Assembly (NCBI GenBank): GCA_009760885.1
Contig: CM019709.1
Coordinates: 32,019,906 to 32,083,905, forward strand
Direction of reading: 5' to 3'
From: Achatina immaculata
Taxonomy: Eukaryota > Mollusca > Gastropoda > Stylommatophora > Achatinidae
DNA length: 64,000 bases
Shown: positions 1-9,642 of the stretch, one piece after another
Layout of the letters: each line of letters opens with the position of its first letter
Numbering within the stretch: position 1 is the stretch's first letter
Made by a program: the position numbers and the translations under genes
The notes under the pieces: model-generated
The model's database searches: none
What the model was told of the DNA's origin: nothing
The model's input: only the letters and a program-made list of their open reading frames with translations

Positions 1-484
1 CGCCTTCCTCTCTTTCTTTTTACCTCGAATTTTCCAGTCACTGCTACGTAGGTTCTCCAACTTATGTTTTCTTGCGAATCCGTTTGGAGTTTCTTAAATC
101 AGAATAACAGACACGAACACAGACAAAATAGTGGACAGTTGATGATTCTGTTCGTGGGTCATAAAACTTATGTTCACCAGTTTGGATTGCGTGTGTTTAC
201 TATATTTATTTCTCAATTGAATGCGCACTTCATAGAAATCTGGCAACGAGGTTAAAGAGATTGCGTCCGCCATAATCTCTGCAGTGTTGCTAACGCTGCA
301 CGGAGCGAACGTGATTAAAAGAATGTAGAATAAGAGCTGGAGAGACACACAAAAAAAATCTTGTCAAAAAAGATAAGAGAGAGAGAGACAATGTACTTTC
401 ATAGGACATGCAATGAGAAGAGGGGGCATTGAAAATATTACAACAAAAGGAAAAATAGAAGGAAGAAGATCAAGAGGCAGACCG
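1..484. repeat. Direct repeat block, copy 1
   Basis: Bases 1-484 match 1311-1786 almost base for base at an offset of about 1310. Each block holds the reverse-strand end of LINE-E, about 280 bases of shared unassigned sequence, then the forward 3' end of LINE-C. The copies stop matching inside the codons for the GRSRGRP motif, after which copy 1 continues as LINE-B and copy 2 as LINE-C. The left limit of copy 1 is cut by the window edge. Confidence 0.85.
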
Positions 485-626
485 TGTGAAATTCTGAAGA
501 GGACATTGTTACGAGAGGCCAAATTAACAGGCATAAAATCCTTTGATGAGGTTGAAATACTCGCCGAAGACAGGAAAAATTGGCGAACTACTTTGCTAGC
601 CGTATGTGACGGAGACAATATTTAAA
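366..626 (+). mobile_element. Chimeric LINE 3' end (LINE-C joined to LINE-B)
   Basis: The reading frame from 413 gives 70 residues. The first part (MRRGGIENITTKGKIEGRRS) is the LINE-C C-terminus seen intact at 1720-1920. After the shared GRP motif it becomes the LINE-B C-terminus (LLREAKLTGIKSFDEVE...) seen at 34.8, 26.9 and 57.1 kb. The join is in frame at the one motif both families share. A template switch during reverse transcription or later recombination could produce this. It is a retrotransposon remnant, not a host gene. Confidence 0.75.
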
Positions 627-1040
627 ATTCTGGATATCTCCGAATATACCTGTCAAATATGAGAATACTTGACAATATGATACGCCCTTCAAAATAAGGG
701 ACATAAAGATTTCCTGACCTAAATAACACTATTCCCGCTACAAATACTTCAAATACGGAACTGTCTCTTATAAAACGGAACGGTCACTTACATTTTTGGT
801 GTTGGAGGCATGTAATCTAAAATGTCATATCAGTCTCCAAGGACTATCTGGCCAGTGGTTCAGAACAGCGTAGCCAGTTTTAGAAAAGTGTGCGTGTTAA
901 ACGAAATGGATTTTTCTAAATGAATTTTGATGAAGAAACGTATAGCTGAAAGTTCCCCCATCTGCGACTGGGGACCAACGTTATTGATTTCCTCCTCACA
1001 TCAATTTAGTTATTTCAAATGCAATTTTCTTCCGAAGAAT
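627..1040. other. No gene seen
   Basis: AT-rich sequence between the two direct-repeat blocks. No reading frame, RNA motif or repeat is recognised. Confidence 0.5.
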
Positions 1041-1190
1041 TCCATAATGAAATTTGTTCAGTCTGACTTACATTATTATTATTTTGATATTCCATAATGA
1101 TATTTATTCACTCCCATCTATATTATTATTATTTTGATATTCCATAATGACATTTATTCAGTCTCGTCTACACTATTGTTACTATTATTA
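1041..1190. repeat. 50-bp tandem repeat, three copies
   Basis: The motif TCCATAATGA recurs at 1041, 1091 and 1141, exactly 50 bases apart, each followed by a TTATTATTATTTTGATAT-like segment. The third copy runs into the ATT microsatellite of LINE-E. Confidence 0.85.
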
Positions 1191-1383
1191 TTATTATTAT
1201 GTCCCGTGCTGGATAGCTTGTGCGGCCTTCAATGTTTCCGATTAATTCGTATGTTTTAATTTTTCCTTGCCACTTGGTCGTTCCACTGAGATTATTAATT
1301 TTCTCCTGCGCCTTCCTCTCTTTCTTTTTACCCCGAATTTTCCAGTCACTGCTACGTAGGTTCTCCAACTTATGTTTTCTTGC
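1168..1383 (-). mobile_element. LINE-E 3' end
   Basis: The reverse strand encodes a basic C-terminal tail (ENLRSSDWKIRGKKKERK...) ending in an ATT/AAT trinucleotide run. A basic tail followed by a simple repeat is the layout of the other LINE 3' ends here. A second, shorter copy is at 1-75. No RT motif is retained, so the clade is unknown. Confidence 0.5.
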
Positions 1384-1786
1384 GAATCCGCTTGGAGTTT
1401 CTTAAATCAGAATAACAGACACGAACACAGACAAAATAGTGGACAGTTGATGATTCTGTTCGTGGGTCATAAAACTTATGTTCACCAGTTTGGATTGCGT
1501 GTGTTTACTATATTTATTTCTCTTTGAATGCGCACTTCGTAGAAATCTAGCAATGAGGTTAGAGAGATTGCGTCCGCCATAATCTCTGCAGTGTTGCTAA
1601 CGCTGCACGGAGCGAACGTGATTAAAAGAATGTAGAATAAGAGCTGGAGAGACACACACAAAAAATCTTGTCAAAAAAGATAAGAGAGAGAGAGACAATG
1701 TACTTTCGTAGGACATGCAATGAGAAGAGGGGGCATTGAAAATATTACAACAAAAGGAAAAATAGAAGGAAGAAGATCAAGAGGAA
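1311..1786. repeat. Direct repeat block, copy 2
   Basis: Second copy of the block at 1-484, about 97 percent identical by eye. It continues past the divergence point into an ordinary LINE-C 3' end. Confidence 0.85.
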
Positions 1787-1947
1787 GACCAAGAGAAATG
1801 ATACTGGACAGTCTGACGGGATGGTGTGAGAGGAGATCACCAACTGAGCTGATGGCCTGCATGAAGGATCGTGTACTCTGGAGAAGCATAATAGCCAACG
1901 CCAGTCGGCACGACACATGATGATGATGATGATGATGATGAGTAATA
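1671..1947 (+). mobile_element. LINE-C 3' end with TGA repeat tail
   Basis: A frame at 1720-1920 encodes the C-terminal tail of LINE-C, with RRSRGRPRE followed by RRSPTELMACMKDRVLWRS and a stop. It passes straight into TGATGATGATGA. The same tail is attached to a longer RT fragment at 44.6-45.5 kb, which identifies it as LINE-derived. Confidence 0.85.
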
Positions 1948-2278
1948 ATAATAATAACAACAACAACGAGTTGCCGTGAGGTCCTATTGAAAACATGCAC
2001 CACACGAGTATATTTTTTAAAATTAATTGATAATGAGAATGGAACTTATCTGAGGGCCAGCATTTGTGGCTGACGAGCCCCCAGGAAAAATAACTCTAAC
2101 AACACGACCATGTCAATATTCGTTCTCTGTTTTCAAATAGATTGTCTCCCTCTGAGGTTTTCGGCGCTGTTGAAATCTGCCCGTGTCACAGCTTAAACAA
2201 GTCCTATGTATCTTCAGGCATGAAACCAGGGCTCTTCGTGCTTTGGAGTCCAGCGCCTCTTGCAGGAGCTACAGAAAG
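1948..2278. other. No gene seen
   Basis: A short AAT/AAC microsatellite (1941-1970), then unassigned sequence up to the mariner insertion. Confidence 0.5.
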
Positions 2279-2280
2279 TA

Positions 2281-3619
2281 AGAAGGGAAGTCACTAATTA
2301 ACTCGCAAATGCCTGTTATTAAAAAAAAAACTAAATGCGACAGTAATTTGAAAACTTTTAATTTTTGAACCTACATTATTCCCCAATTTCTCAACGTAAT
2401 CACCACCAACATTGATACATTTGTCCCATCGTGTAATCAGTGATGGAATACCCATGGCGTAAAAATCTAGAGTCCGATTTCTGAATCATTTTTTTTTTAC
2501 TTCTGTTTCCACCTCTTCGTCACTCGAGAATCTTCTCCTGCCAAGGTGGTTTTTCAGTGGACCAAACAGGTGAAAATCACTTGGAGCTAAGTCAGGACTA
2601 TAAGGTGGATGATCAAGAACATCCCAACCCAACTGGCTAATTTTCTCTTGGGTTAACCGAGCCGTATGTGGTCTGGCATTGTCATGAAGGAGAAGCACAC
2701 CTCTAGTCAGTAGACCAGGACGTTTTCTTCGAATTGCACCCCGTAGCATCGACAGAACTTCACAGTACGATACAGAATTCACACTGTCACCATACTTCTG
2801 GAACTTGGTTAACAACACTCCTTGATAATCCCAGAACACTGTCAGCATAACCTTCCCTGCAGAAGGTGTAATCTTGAACTGTTTTGCGCATGACGATGAC
2901 GGGTGTTTCCATTGCACTGAGGCACGTTTTGATTCGGGTTGGTAGGGGTGCACCCGAGATTCGTCTCCAGTAGGAATCCTTAGGAGCGTGTCTTCACCTT
3001 CATATGCGTAATGACAGAGATGCTGCAATGACAAACCAAATCGGTTCATTTTGTGTTCATCATTCAGATCTCTGGGTACCCACCGTGAGCAAACTTTCCG
3101 AAAATTCAATTGCTCATGCATTATTCTGTAGGCTAAGCCATGTGAACATTCGATTGCACTTGCTACACTGTCTATCGTTACTCGTCTATCAGCTCTGATA
3201 GTCTCATTCACATGTTGTACAGTCGCTTCTGTTGCAATCTGAACAGGACGGTCAAGTCGAACTTTGTCAACAATTTCGGTGCGTCCCTGAGAACATTCTT
3301 TTACCCAGTTATAGACTGCTTTACGTGATAAACACTTTTCAGCATAAATTGTAATCGTTTCCTTATGAATGTCCTAATTGAATGTCCTTTAGCCCACACA
3401 AATCGCACTACACTTCTCTGTTCTTCTTTGGTATACACTAACAGTTTGGTAGCCATCTTGTTATTGTTTTGCGCATGCGCACGTAACTCCCAGCGCCCAC
3501 TACATACAACTGTTATAAAGTTGGATGATGGTACTATCTAAGGATATATTTAAATACTACCTGATAACTCCCGCTGATAAAATATTTCAATTTGCGAGTT
3601 ACTTATCGACTTCCCCTCT
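2281..3619 (-). mobile_element. Mariner-type DNA transposon, complete ends
   Basis: The element is 1339 bp, typical for mariner. Both ends carry a terminal inverted repeat of about 33 bp (2281-2313 and 3587-3619) with four mismatches that I can count. It is flanked by the TA duplication expected for the Tc1/mariner group (2279-2280 and 3620-3621). It contains one broken transposase gene on the reverse strand. The intact ends mean it could be mobilised only by a transposase supplied from elsewhere. Confidence 0.93.
2330..3456 (-). pseudogene. Mariner transposase, DD34D, inactivated
   Basis: Cut-and-paste transposase. The catalytic triad is visible: D in TGDESRVH, D in LLHDNARPHTA, and D in YSPDLAPSDFHLF with 34 residues between the last two, so DD34D (mariner). 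The gene starts at an ATG at 3454-3456 (MATKLLVYTKEEQRS). A frameshift near 3376 separates the N-terminal helix-turn-helix region from the main frame (2486-3211). An in-frame TGA at 2486-2488 cuts off the C-terminus; after it the frame continues as FRNRTLDFYAMGIPS and GGDYVEKLG, a normal mariner ending. Both lesions make this copy a pseudogene. The catalytic core between them is uninterrupted. Confidence 0.93.
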
Positions 3620-3837
3620 TACATTAAGCAAAGATCGAAACCTACACAACCAGCCGTAGACGTGCAGTAAGGGCAAATCAGCCTGCTACTAGAACACACG
3701 AATAATTAATGTATAAGATATAAAACTAAGTATATAACTATACACGAAGCCACTGAAGTAAAGCTGTGATAACAAGAGTTTATACGTTTGCCACTATGGC
3801 AGTCATTCTGAGCACGGGGGAGGTGGGGTGTCGTATT

Positions 3838-4310
3838 ATTGTCTTGTACCTGTACGAACTCCCTGTAACTGCCAGCTGTTTGTTGTTGTTGTTGTTGTTG
3901 TTCTTGTTGTTGCTGTTGTTTTGCAGCCCATGCTGTAGAGGTGTTGAGGCACAACATCGTATCGGTGTGGGAGCGGGTTACTCGGAGTACAGCTAAAAAG
4001 CGGGGGCGCGGGGGGGGGGGGGGGGAGGGAGGCCGTGCAATGATTCTTTAGCAGACTCCACCACCTTGGGGACTATGGCGATCCCTGCCCCGTTAGCCAA
4101 GCTAGGCCTGTTACTGGGGGTAGCACGGAGAGGTGGGACAGGGTCTTGGTCAGTTATGGTTCGCTAACCCCGACGCTGGTATATCACCTATGGTTCGCTA
4201 ACCCCGACGCTGGTATATCACCTATGGTTCGCTAACCCCGACGCTGGTATATCACCTATGGTTCGCTGATTGCCTCACCGGACAAGCGTCTTGACCCCCC
4301 ACCCCAATCA
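3838..4310 (+). repeat. Dispersed repeat R1, copy 1
   Basis: Matches 21868-22245 over most of its length: shared blocks include GTACGAACTCCCTGTAAC, AGCATCGTATCGG-like sequence, and TTTAGCAGACTCCACCACC followed by GGCGATCCCTGCCCCGTTAG. A short part also appears at 56914-57000. This copy contains a TTG run (3880-3926), a poly-G run (4007-4026) and three copies of a 34-bp unit at 4155-4267. No coding potential is seen; it is probably an old non-autonomous element. Confidence 0.7.
4155..4267. repeat. 34-bp tandem repeat
   Basis: A unit beginning TATGGTTCGCTAACCCCGAC is repeated three times with near identity, then a partial fourth. The second R1 copy (21868-22245) has a single diverged version, so the expansion is private to this copy. 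Confidence 0.85.
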
Positions 4311-4640
4311 TGTTACTATCAGGCTTGGCGAGCAATCCTCTCTACTGGTACCCTTAGGTAACAAGCCTAGCCCGGCTAACGGGGTATGGATCACCGTAGT
4401 CCCTATGGCACAAGAGTCTGCCACGTATTGCCCACTTCCTACTTCTTTTTTTTTCAGCTGCTTTCAGGGACTAAACTGGTCCCAATGTGACACAATTCTT
4501 GTCTCGACATCTTCACAGCATCGGCTGCAAGTAAGACCAGTTTGCATGTATCGCAGACTGAGAAACAGAACAGTGTCTTTGCCCCAAGCTGCTCATGAAA
4601 TGATTTTCTGGTCTTTATTTAACAGCGATTAATATGAAGT

Positions 4641-5562
4641 GATGTAGACAGCAAGCTAGTGGAGGAGGTCAACGAATTTGTATACCTAGGCAGTAGAGTA
4701 GTAGAAAATGGAGACAGCACAGAGAACATCTACAGCAGATTTACTAGAGCAAACCAGGCTTTTGCAGTGCTGCAGACTATATGGAAATGTAAAAAAAACT
4801 AAGCATGACGACGAAATCATGATATTTAAGAGCAATCTTCTAAGTGTGCTACTCTATGGAAGTGAATGCTGGAAAATCACCAAAACTACAGAAAACAAGG
4901 TGAATTCTTTCCAGACTAAATGTTTATGAAGAATTAAAAGAATATTTTGGCCAAGTTGTTGAATCCTTCCCGTGCCGCTAAGTGGCCCCGTAGGGTAGTT
5001 CGCCAAGATTTCCTGTCTGCGGCGAGTTTTTAATCTCATTAAGGGATGTTATGCCCTCTGAACTGGTCTCTCCTAACAATGTCCTCGAGTTACATACTTG
5101 GGGCTGATGAATGTGTTATTTTCGATTCTCTGAGTTGGTATCCCCGATGCTCGATTGAAATTGCTGTGAGTTTCTATGACAGTTGGTTTTTCCTCCATCT
5201 ATAGTTGCCTCTCTTTGGCCAAACACCGTAAGAAATAATATTTTGTTGGCAGAAATGTAGATGAAGCCACCGACAGTAATTACTGAGGAAAGACGCTGGC
5301 GATGGTTGGGACATGTGCTTCGGATGACTGACAACTCACTACCAAAAATAGCACTAAGATGGACACCACAGGGAAACAGAAGTAAGGGTAGACCAAAAGA
5401 GACATGGAGAAGATCAAAGAGAGGATGTTAGGCAATAGAGATCTCACATGGGCAAGAGCAGGAAAAAAGGCAAAGGACAGGCATTTGTGGAAAACACTTG
5501 CGGAAGCCCCATGTGCCATGGGCACTTACGGTTCAGAGAGAGAGTGAGGGAGAGAGAAAAGA
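4641..5562 (+). mobile_element. LINE-A 3' end, interrupted by a nested insertion
   Basis: Carries the LINE-A C-terminal region: VEEVNEFVYLGSRVV-like start, then LLYGSECWKITKT, WLGHVLRMTDNS and TWRR, ending in a GA-rich tail (5530-5562). A 259-bp insertion at 4955-5213 splits it. When that is skipped, the sequence rejoins in the order seen in the other LINE-A copies at 16.5, 7.1 and 58.7 kb. Internal stops make it inactive. Confidence 0.85.
4955..5213 (-). mobile_element. Nested insertion with LINE-B 3' end and 9-bp target duplication
   Basis: The insertion is flanked by the direct repeat TTTGGCCAA (4946-4954 and 5214-5222), which is single in uninterrupted LINE-A copies. On the reverse strand its 3' part (about 5095-4955) is the LINE-B tail (cognate of GGCACGGGAAGGAT). 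The 5' part (5096-5213) is not LINE-B sequence known from other copies here. It may be a SINE-like element using a LINE-B tail, or a chimeric retrotranscript. Confidence 0.8.
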
Positions 5563-5756
5563 TATATTTGAGCCATCACAAATACATTTTTGTGGTGCAT
5601 TTTGATGTTCGTATAGAACATTTGTTCTCATTGCATAATCTTCTAATTTTTTTTAAAATTCTGTCACGTTATTTGATTACAATTTCCTTTATATTGCTTG
5701 ATATCCAAATTTTTGTAGACTATGGTTGCTTCTGTCGGTTTCATTTTGTGAATGCA

Positions 5757-5990
5757 TGGGAGACATCTGTCGCTCTTCAAAAACATAAAACAACTAAAGA
5801 AGCTGTGGAGAGGAACAGACAGAACCACCAAAATAAGATATTTAAGGGCATGCATCTTTCTCATCGCAATATATGCTTGTGAGACCTGGACACTTAACAG
5901 CTGACAAACAAATAAATGCCTTTGAATGTAAATGCTGCATAAGAGTTATTTAAATATCATGAACATAAAAGAACACACACATACATATAG
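5757..5990 (+). mobile_element. LINE-D fragment
   Basis: Matches the LINE-D C-terminal region at 49.3-49.6 kb (ACATCTGTCGCTCTTCAAAA..., then AAGGGCATGCATCTTTC). It encodes a degraded version of the RRTSIALQK...TTKIRF segment and lacks both the RT and the 3' end. Confidence 0.8.
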
Positions 5991-6014
5991 ATATATTTAA
6001 ATGAAAGTGTGTGT

Positions 6015-6096
6015 ATGCATGCATGCATGTATGTATGTATGTATGTATGTATGTATGTATGTATGTATGTATGTATGTATGTATGTATGTATGTAT
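6015..6096. repeat. ATGT/GCAT microsatellite
   Basis: About twenty copies of a tetranucleotide ATGT/GTAT directly before the 150-bp satellite. Open frames through it are artefacts of the repeat. Confidence 0.95.
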
Positions 6097-6189
6097 ATTC
6101 CAGCATCACGCTGGAACTCCTGGGGCAATTTCAACCAAACTTGGCACACATATGACTTACAATCTGTACAGCGCACTGAAGGGTTTAGA

Positions 6190-6715
6190 TCACCCCTATG
6201 AAACCCATATGACCCTAGGGGTCGGGGTGACATGTAAAAATAATCGAAAATGAACGATATTAATGTCGAATCCATAGTTTTCGGAGTCGCTGAGATGAAT
6301 AGTGACATTCCCGATGCCGTTTAAGTCCAAGTTCAGACCCCCAGGGCATGGAGGGCCCTAGAGCTGAGGGGTGGCATGGGGTGACATGAACAAATAATCG
6401 AAAACGACCGATATTAGTATCGAATCCATAGTTTTAAGGTCGCTGAGATGAATAGTGACACTCGCGGTGCCATTTAAGTCCAAGTTCAGCCGCCAACGGC
6501 ATGGGGGCCCTAGAGGTGGATGGGATGTGGATAACATGTACAAATAATAGAAAAACGACCGATATTAGTATCGATTCCATGGTTTTCGGTGTCGCTGAGA
6601 TGGATAGTGACACTCGCGATACCGTTTAAGTCCAAGCTCAGCCCCAATCGCCTTGGGGTCCTAGGGGTGGAGTGGGATGTGGTAACTACTGTTCCCTCTT
6701 AGCTGGAGCGCCTGC
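6190..6715 (+). repeat. ~150-bp satellite, left part
   Basis: The motif CGAATCCATAGTTTT (or CGATTCCATGG) recurs at 6267, 6421 and 6572, a spacing of 151-154 bases. Each unit also has GTTTAAGTCCAAGTTCAG and a GATATTAGTATCGA segment. Units continue in the same orientation beyond the LINE-A insertion at 8430-8830, so one array was probably split. Confidence 0.85.
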
Positions 6716-6741
6716 GCGGCGGTGCACAGAAAAAAAATCAT
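6716..6741. other. Target site duplication, left
   Basis: A 26-base sequence ending CACAGAAAAAAAATCAT is repeated at 7983-8008 with one mismatch in 26. These are the two ends of the LINE-A insertion. Confidence 0.9.
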
Positions 6742-7982
6742 CTCTCTCTCTCTCTGAACCTTAAGTGCCCAGGGCACATGGGGCTTCCGCAAGGGTTTTC
6801 CACAAATGCCTGTCCTTCGCCTTTTTTTCTGCTCTTGCCCAGATGAGCCCTCTATTGCTCAACAACCTTTCTGTTGTTCTTCTCCATGTCTCTTTTGATC
6901 TACCCTTACATCTATTCCCTGTGGTGTCCACCTTAGTGCTATTTTTGGTAGTGAGTTGTCAGTCATTCGGAGCACATGTCCCAACCATCGCCAGAGTCTT
7001 TCCTCAATAATTGTTGACAGTGGCTTCATCTGCATTTCTGCCAATAAGATGTTATTTCTTATGGTGTTTGACCATAATATGTTTCTAATTCTTCGTAAAC
7101 ATTTAGTCTGGAAAGAATTCAACTTGTTTTCTATGGTTTTGGTGATTTTCCAGCATTCACTTCCATAGAGTAGTACACTTAGAACATTACTCTTAAATAT
7201 CCTGATTTTCATATTTATGCTTAGTTTTTTTTATTTCCATATAGTCTGCAGCATTGCAAAAGCCTCGTTTGCTCTAGTAAGTCTGCTGTTGATGTCCTCT
7301 GTGCTGTCTCTATTTTCTACTACTCTGCTGCCAAGGTATACAAATTCGTTGACCTCCTCCACTAACGTGCTATCTACTCTGAGTACATTTCTGTTGTTCA
7401 CATTTTGCTTCTTAACTTTGTCTTTCCTACGTTGATCTTTAGTCCTATGTTGTTTGCATTCTGAGTTAGCTTGTTTATTTTGTCTTGCATATCTTTGTGA
7501 CTGCTTGATAATAGAAAAATGTCGTCCCCAAAGTCAAGATCCTCCAGCACTGTGTCAAGGGTCCATTGTAGTTCTCTGCGTTTGTCTGATGTTGCCTCCT
7601 TCATTAACCAGTCTACTGCCAAGATAAATAATGTTGGTGATAATACACATCCTTGCTTCACTCCTGTTTGTACCCTAAAGCTGCTGGAGGTATGTTCTCC
7701 ACAGATCACTTTGCACTGAAAACCCTCATATAGGTCTTTGATTACATTTACTATCTTATAGGGGAGGACATGCCATCTTAGGATTTTCCACAGTGCATAT
7801 CTGTTGACACTGTCAAAGGCTTTCTCAAAATCTATGAATAATGCATATGTTGTGCTATGCCACTCATTTGCCTGTTCTAATATTTGTCTAAGTACAAATA
7901 TGTGGTCTATGCATGATATTCCTTTCCTAAATCCTGCCTGCTCTTTCCGAAGTTTTTCCTCAAGTGTTGGTACAATTCTGTT
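6742..7982 (-). mobile_element. LINE-A copy, 5'-truncated, with target duplication
   Basis: Retroposed copy of 1241 bp on the reverse strand. It keeps the second half of the reverse transcriptase: FEKAFDSVNRYALW, the TGVKQGCVLSPTLF block and a catalytic box that reads FGDD (FADD in the copy at 59 kb). Then come the GSECWKITKT and GHVLRMTDNS C-terminal segments, the stop, and a CT-rich (GA on the coding strand) tail at 6742-6757. The frame is broken several times. The 5' end is cut inside the RT at 7982, directly against the target duplication, as expected for incomplete target-primed reverse transcription. Confidence 0.93.
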
Positions 7983-8008
7983 GCGGCCGTGCACAGAAAA
8001 AAAATCAT
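7983..8008. other. Target site duplication, right
   Basis: Partner of 6716-6741, 25 of 26 bases identical. Confidence 0.9.
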
Positions 8009-8429
8009 ACCAAGCACAAAATATTTGGAGCGCCGCAAAAAAAAAAAGCTTTCCAGGTGTGCTATAATTCAAATAAAAAAACTACAATGATGGTACATGT
8101 TTTTCCTTTACTGTTTCTTTCTTGCTGAGATATGACTTTCGGATCGGATGTTTCAACTGGTCTTTTATCGCGTAGTTCCAGTAGTAATGTAGCAGAATCG
8201 TGTCGAGGCAGGTGGGCAAACAGAGAATAGAGGGTAATTAAAATAAAAGGGCAGATTAACTTCCACTGCTGAAAAGTACAGCAGATCTATCCTGTTATTA
8301 AATGTACAGACCTTTACAAGATATATATATATATATGCGTTGTTACTACGCACATCTGCACACACAATATTTTTTTGCACACGAGCTGAACATTTTGCAC
8401 ACAGGCCGCAAATCCTTAGAGGGAACATT
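8009..8429. other. No gene seen
   Basis: Unassigned AT-rich sequence with a short TA microsatellite at 8320-8335. Confidence 0.5.
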
Positions 8430-8830
8430 GGTGGTGACGCGTACAAATAATCGAACAAGACGGATATTGGTGCCGAATTCATAGTTTTCGCGGTTGCTGA
8501 GACGATTAGTGACACTCCCAATTCCGTTTAAGTCCAAGTTCAGCCACCATCGGCATTGGGGCCTAGGGTTTGGGTGGGATAGCGGTGACATGTAAAAATA
8601 ATCCAAAACGGCCGATATTACTGTCGATTCCATAGTTTTCTGGGTTGGTGAGATGGATAGTGGCACTCGCAAGTTCAGCCCCAATCGGCATGGGGGAGGG
8701 GGGGGTGTGAAAAGTGGTGAAAAATAAATTATCCAAATTGACCGAGATTAGTGTCGAATCCATAGTGTTCGGGGTCGTTAAGCTGATTGGTGACAGTCCT
8801 GATGACAATTAATCCCACGTTTAGTCGAGT
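8430..8830 (+). repeat. ~150-bp satellite, right part
   Basis: Units with CGAATTCATAG, CGATTCCATAG and CGAATCCATAG at 8474, 8624 and 8755, each with GACACTC...GTTTAAGTCCAAGTTCAGCC-like sequence. Same family and orientation as 6190-6715. Confidence 0.85.
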
Positions 8831-8835
8831 AGAAG

Positions 8836-9030
8836 AAATAGAACTCTGTAGAACCGTCTAGACACTGCAGAACCTTCTAGAAGGTTGTGGAAATGAACAA
8901 AACATTGTAGAAACTTCTAGAAGATTGTTGAACTGAATAGACCTCTGTAGAACCTTCTAGAAGGCTGTGGAAATGAATAGAACGTTGTAGAACCTTCTAG
9001 AAGGTTATGGAAATTAATAGAACTTTATTG
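8836..9030. repeat. 40-bp minisatellite
   Basis: CTTCTAGAAG occurs at 8874, 8914, 8954 and 8994, exactly 40 bases apart, within a unit of the type TGTAGAACCTTCTAGAAGG. About five copies. Confidence 0.9.
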
Positions 9031-9033
9031 ATT

Positions 9034-9038
<5 letters not shown>

Positions 9039-9087
<49 letters not shown>
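9039..9087. repeat. AT microsatellite
   Basis: About 24 AT dinucleotides, directly followed by a LINE-D 3' end. Confidence 0.95.
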
Positions 9088-9088
<1 letters not shown>

Positions 9089-9366
9089 CAAGGACTTAAT
9101 ATTGAAGAAGTTTGGCTAGTAAAGTGGATTAAATAGAGAGAACTTGAATATTTTAGACACATTAAACATCATGAGAATTTAGAGAAGACCGACTTGGGAG
9201 GGAAAAAGAAAGAGAGGAAGACCAAGGCGGCGAAGAAGGCTGCAAGACATCGTTGATAATCTGCAAATGGACGCACCGGCAGCAGGGCATCTTGCTTACA
9301 ACCGAGAGGCCTACAGGGGAGCTGTTAGGGAGGCAAAGTTCCGCAAGGGACATGCAAATGATTGAC
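9088..9366 (+). mobile_element. LINE-D 3' end
   Basis: Encodes the C-terminal LINE-D tail: a GRPRRRR motif, LQDIVDNLQMDAPAAG, NREAYRGAVREAKF and RKGHAND stop. It ends in GGACATGCAAATGATTGACTG. It matches the longer copies at 49.6-49.84 kb and, inverted, at 11.9 kb. Confidence 0.88.
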
Positions 9367-9642
9367 TGCGGGCTTATAAACTTTGTTTCTGCCTTCTCTT
9401 CGCTTTTAGATTGTCCCTGGCGAAAATAAATCTAAAAGACGGGTGGTCTGTATTCTTTCTGCACCAATTTGATACTTTGCGATGTCTTGCGCGGTTCATA
9501 AAGATTTAACAAAGAACGCAATCAGAAGGAGGCAATAAAACTCTCTCACCTGTATGCCGGTCAGAATGAGCTGGCACGCAGCCGGCGGTGAGAAGATAAA
9601 AGAGTACGTACACGGTACAGTCTATGTCTTGTCTGGGAAGGA
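9367..9642. other. No gene seen
   Basis: Unassigned sequence between a LINE end and the 32-bp minisatellite. Confidence 0.5.

Noticed and set aside
3706..3957. Gln-rich reverse frame
   Set aside because: Comes from the TTG trinucleotide run inside R1.
6001..6308. Open frames through the ATGT microsatellite
   Set aside because: Peptides are only the translated tetranucleotide plus satellite; no gene signals.
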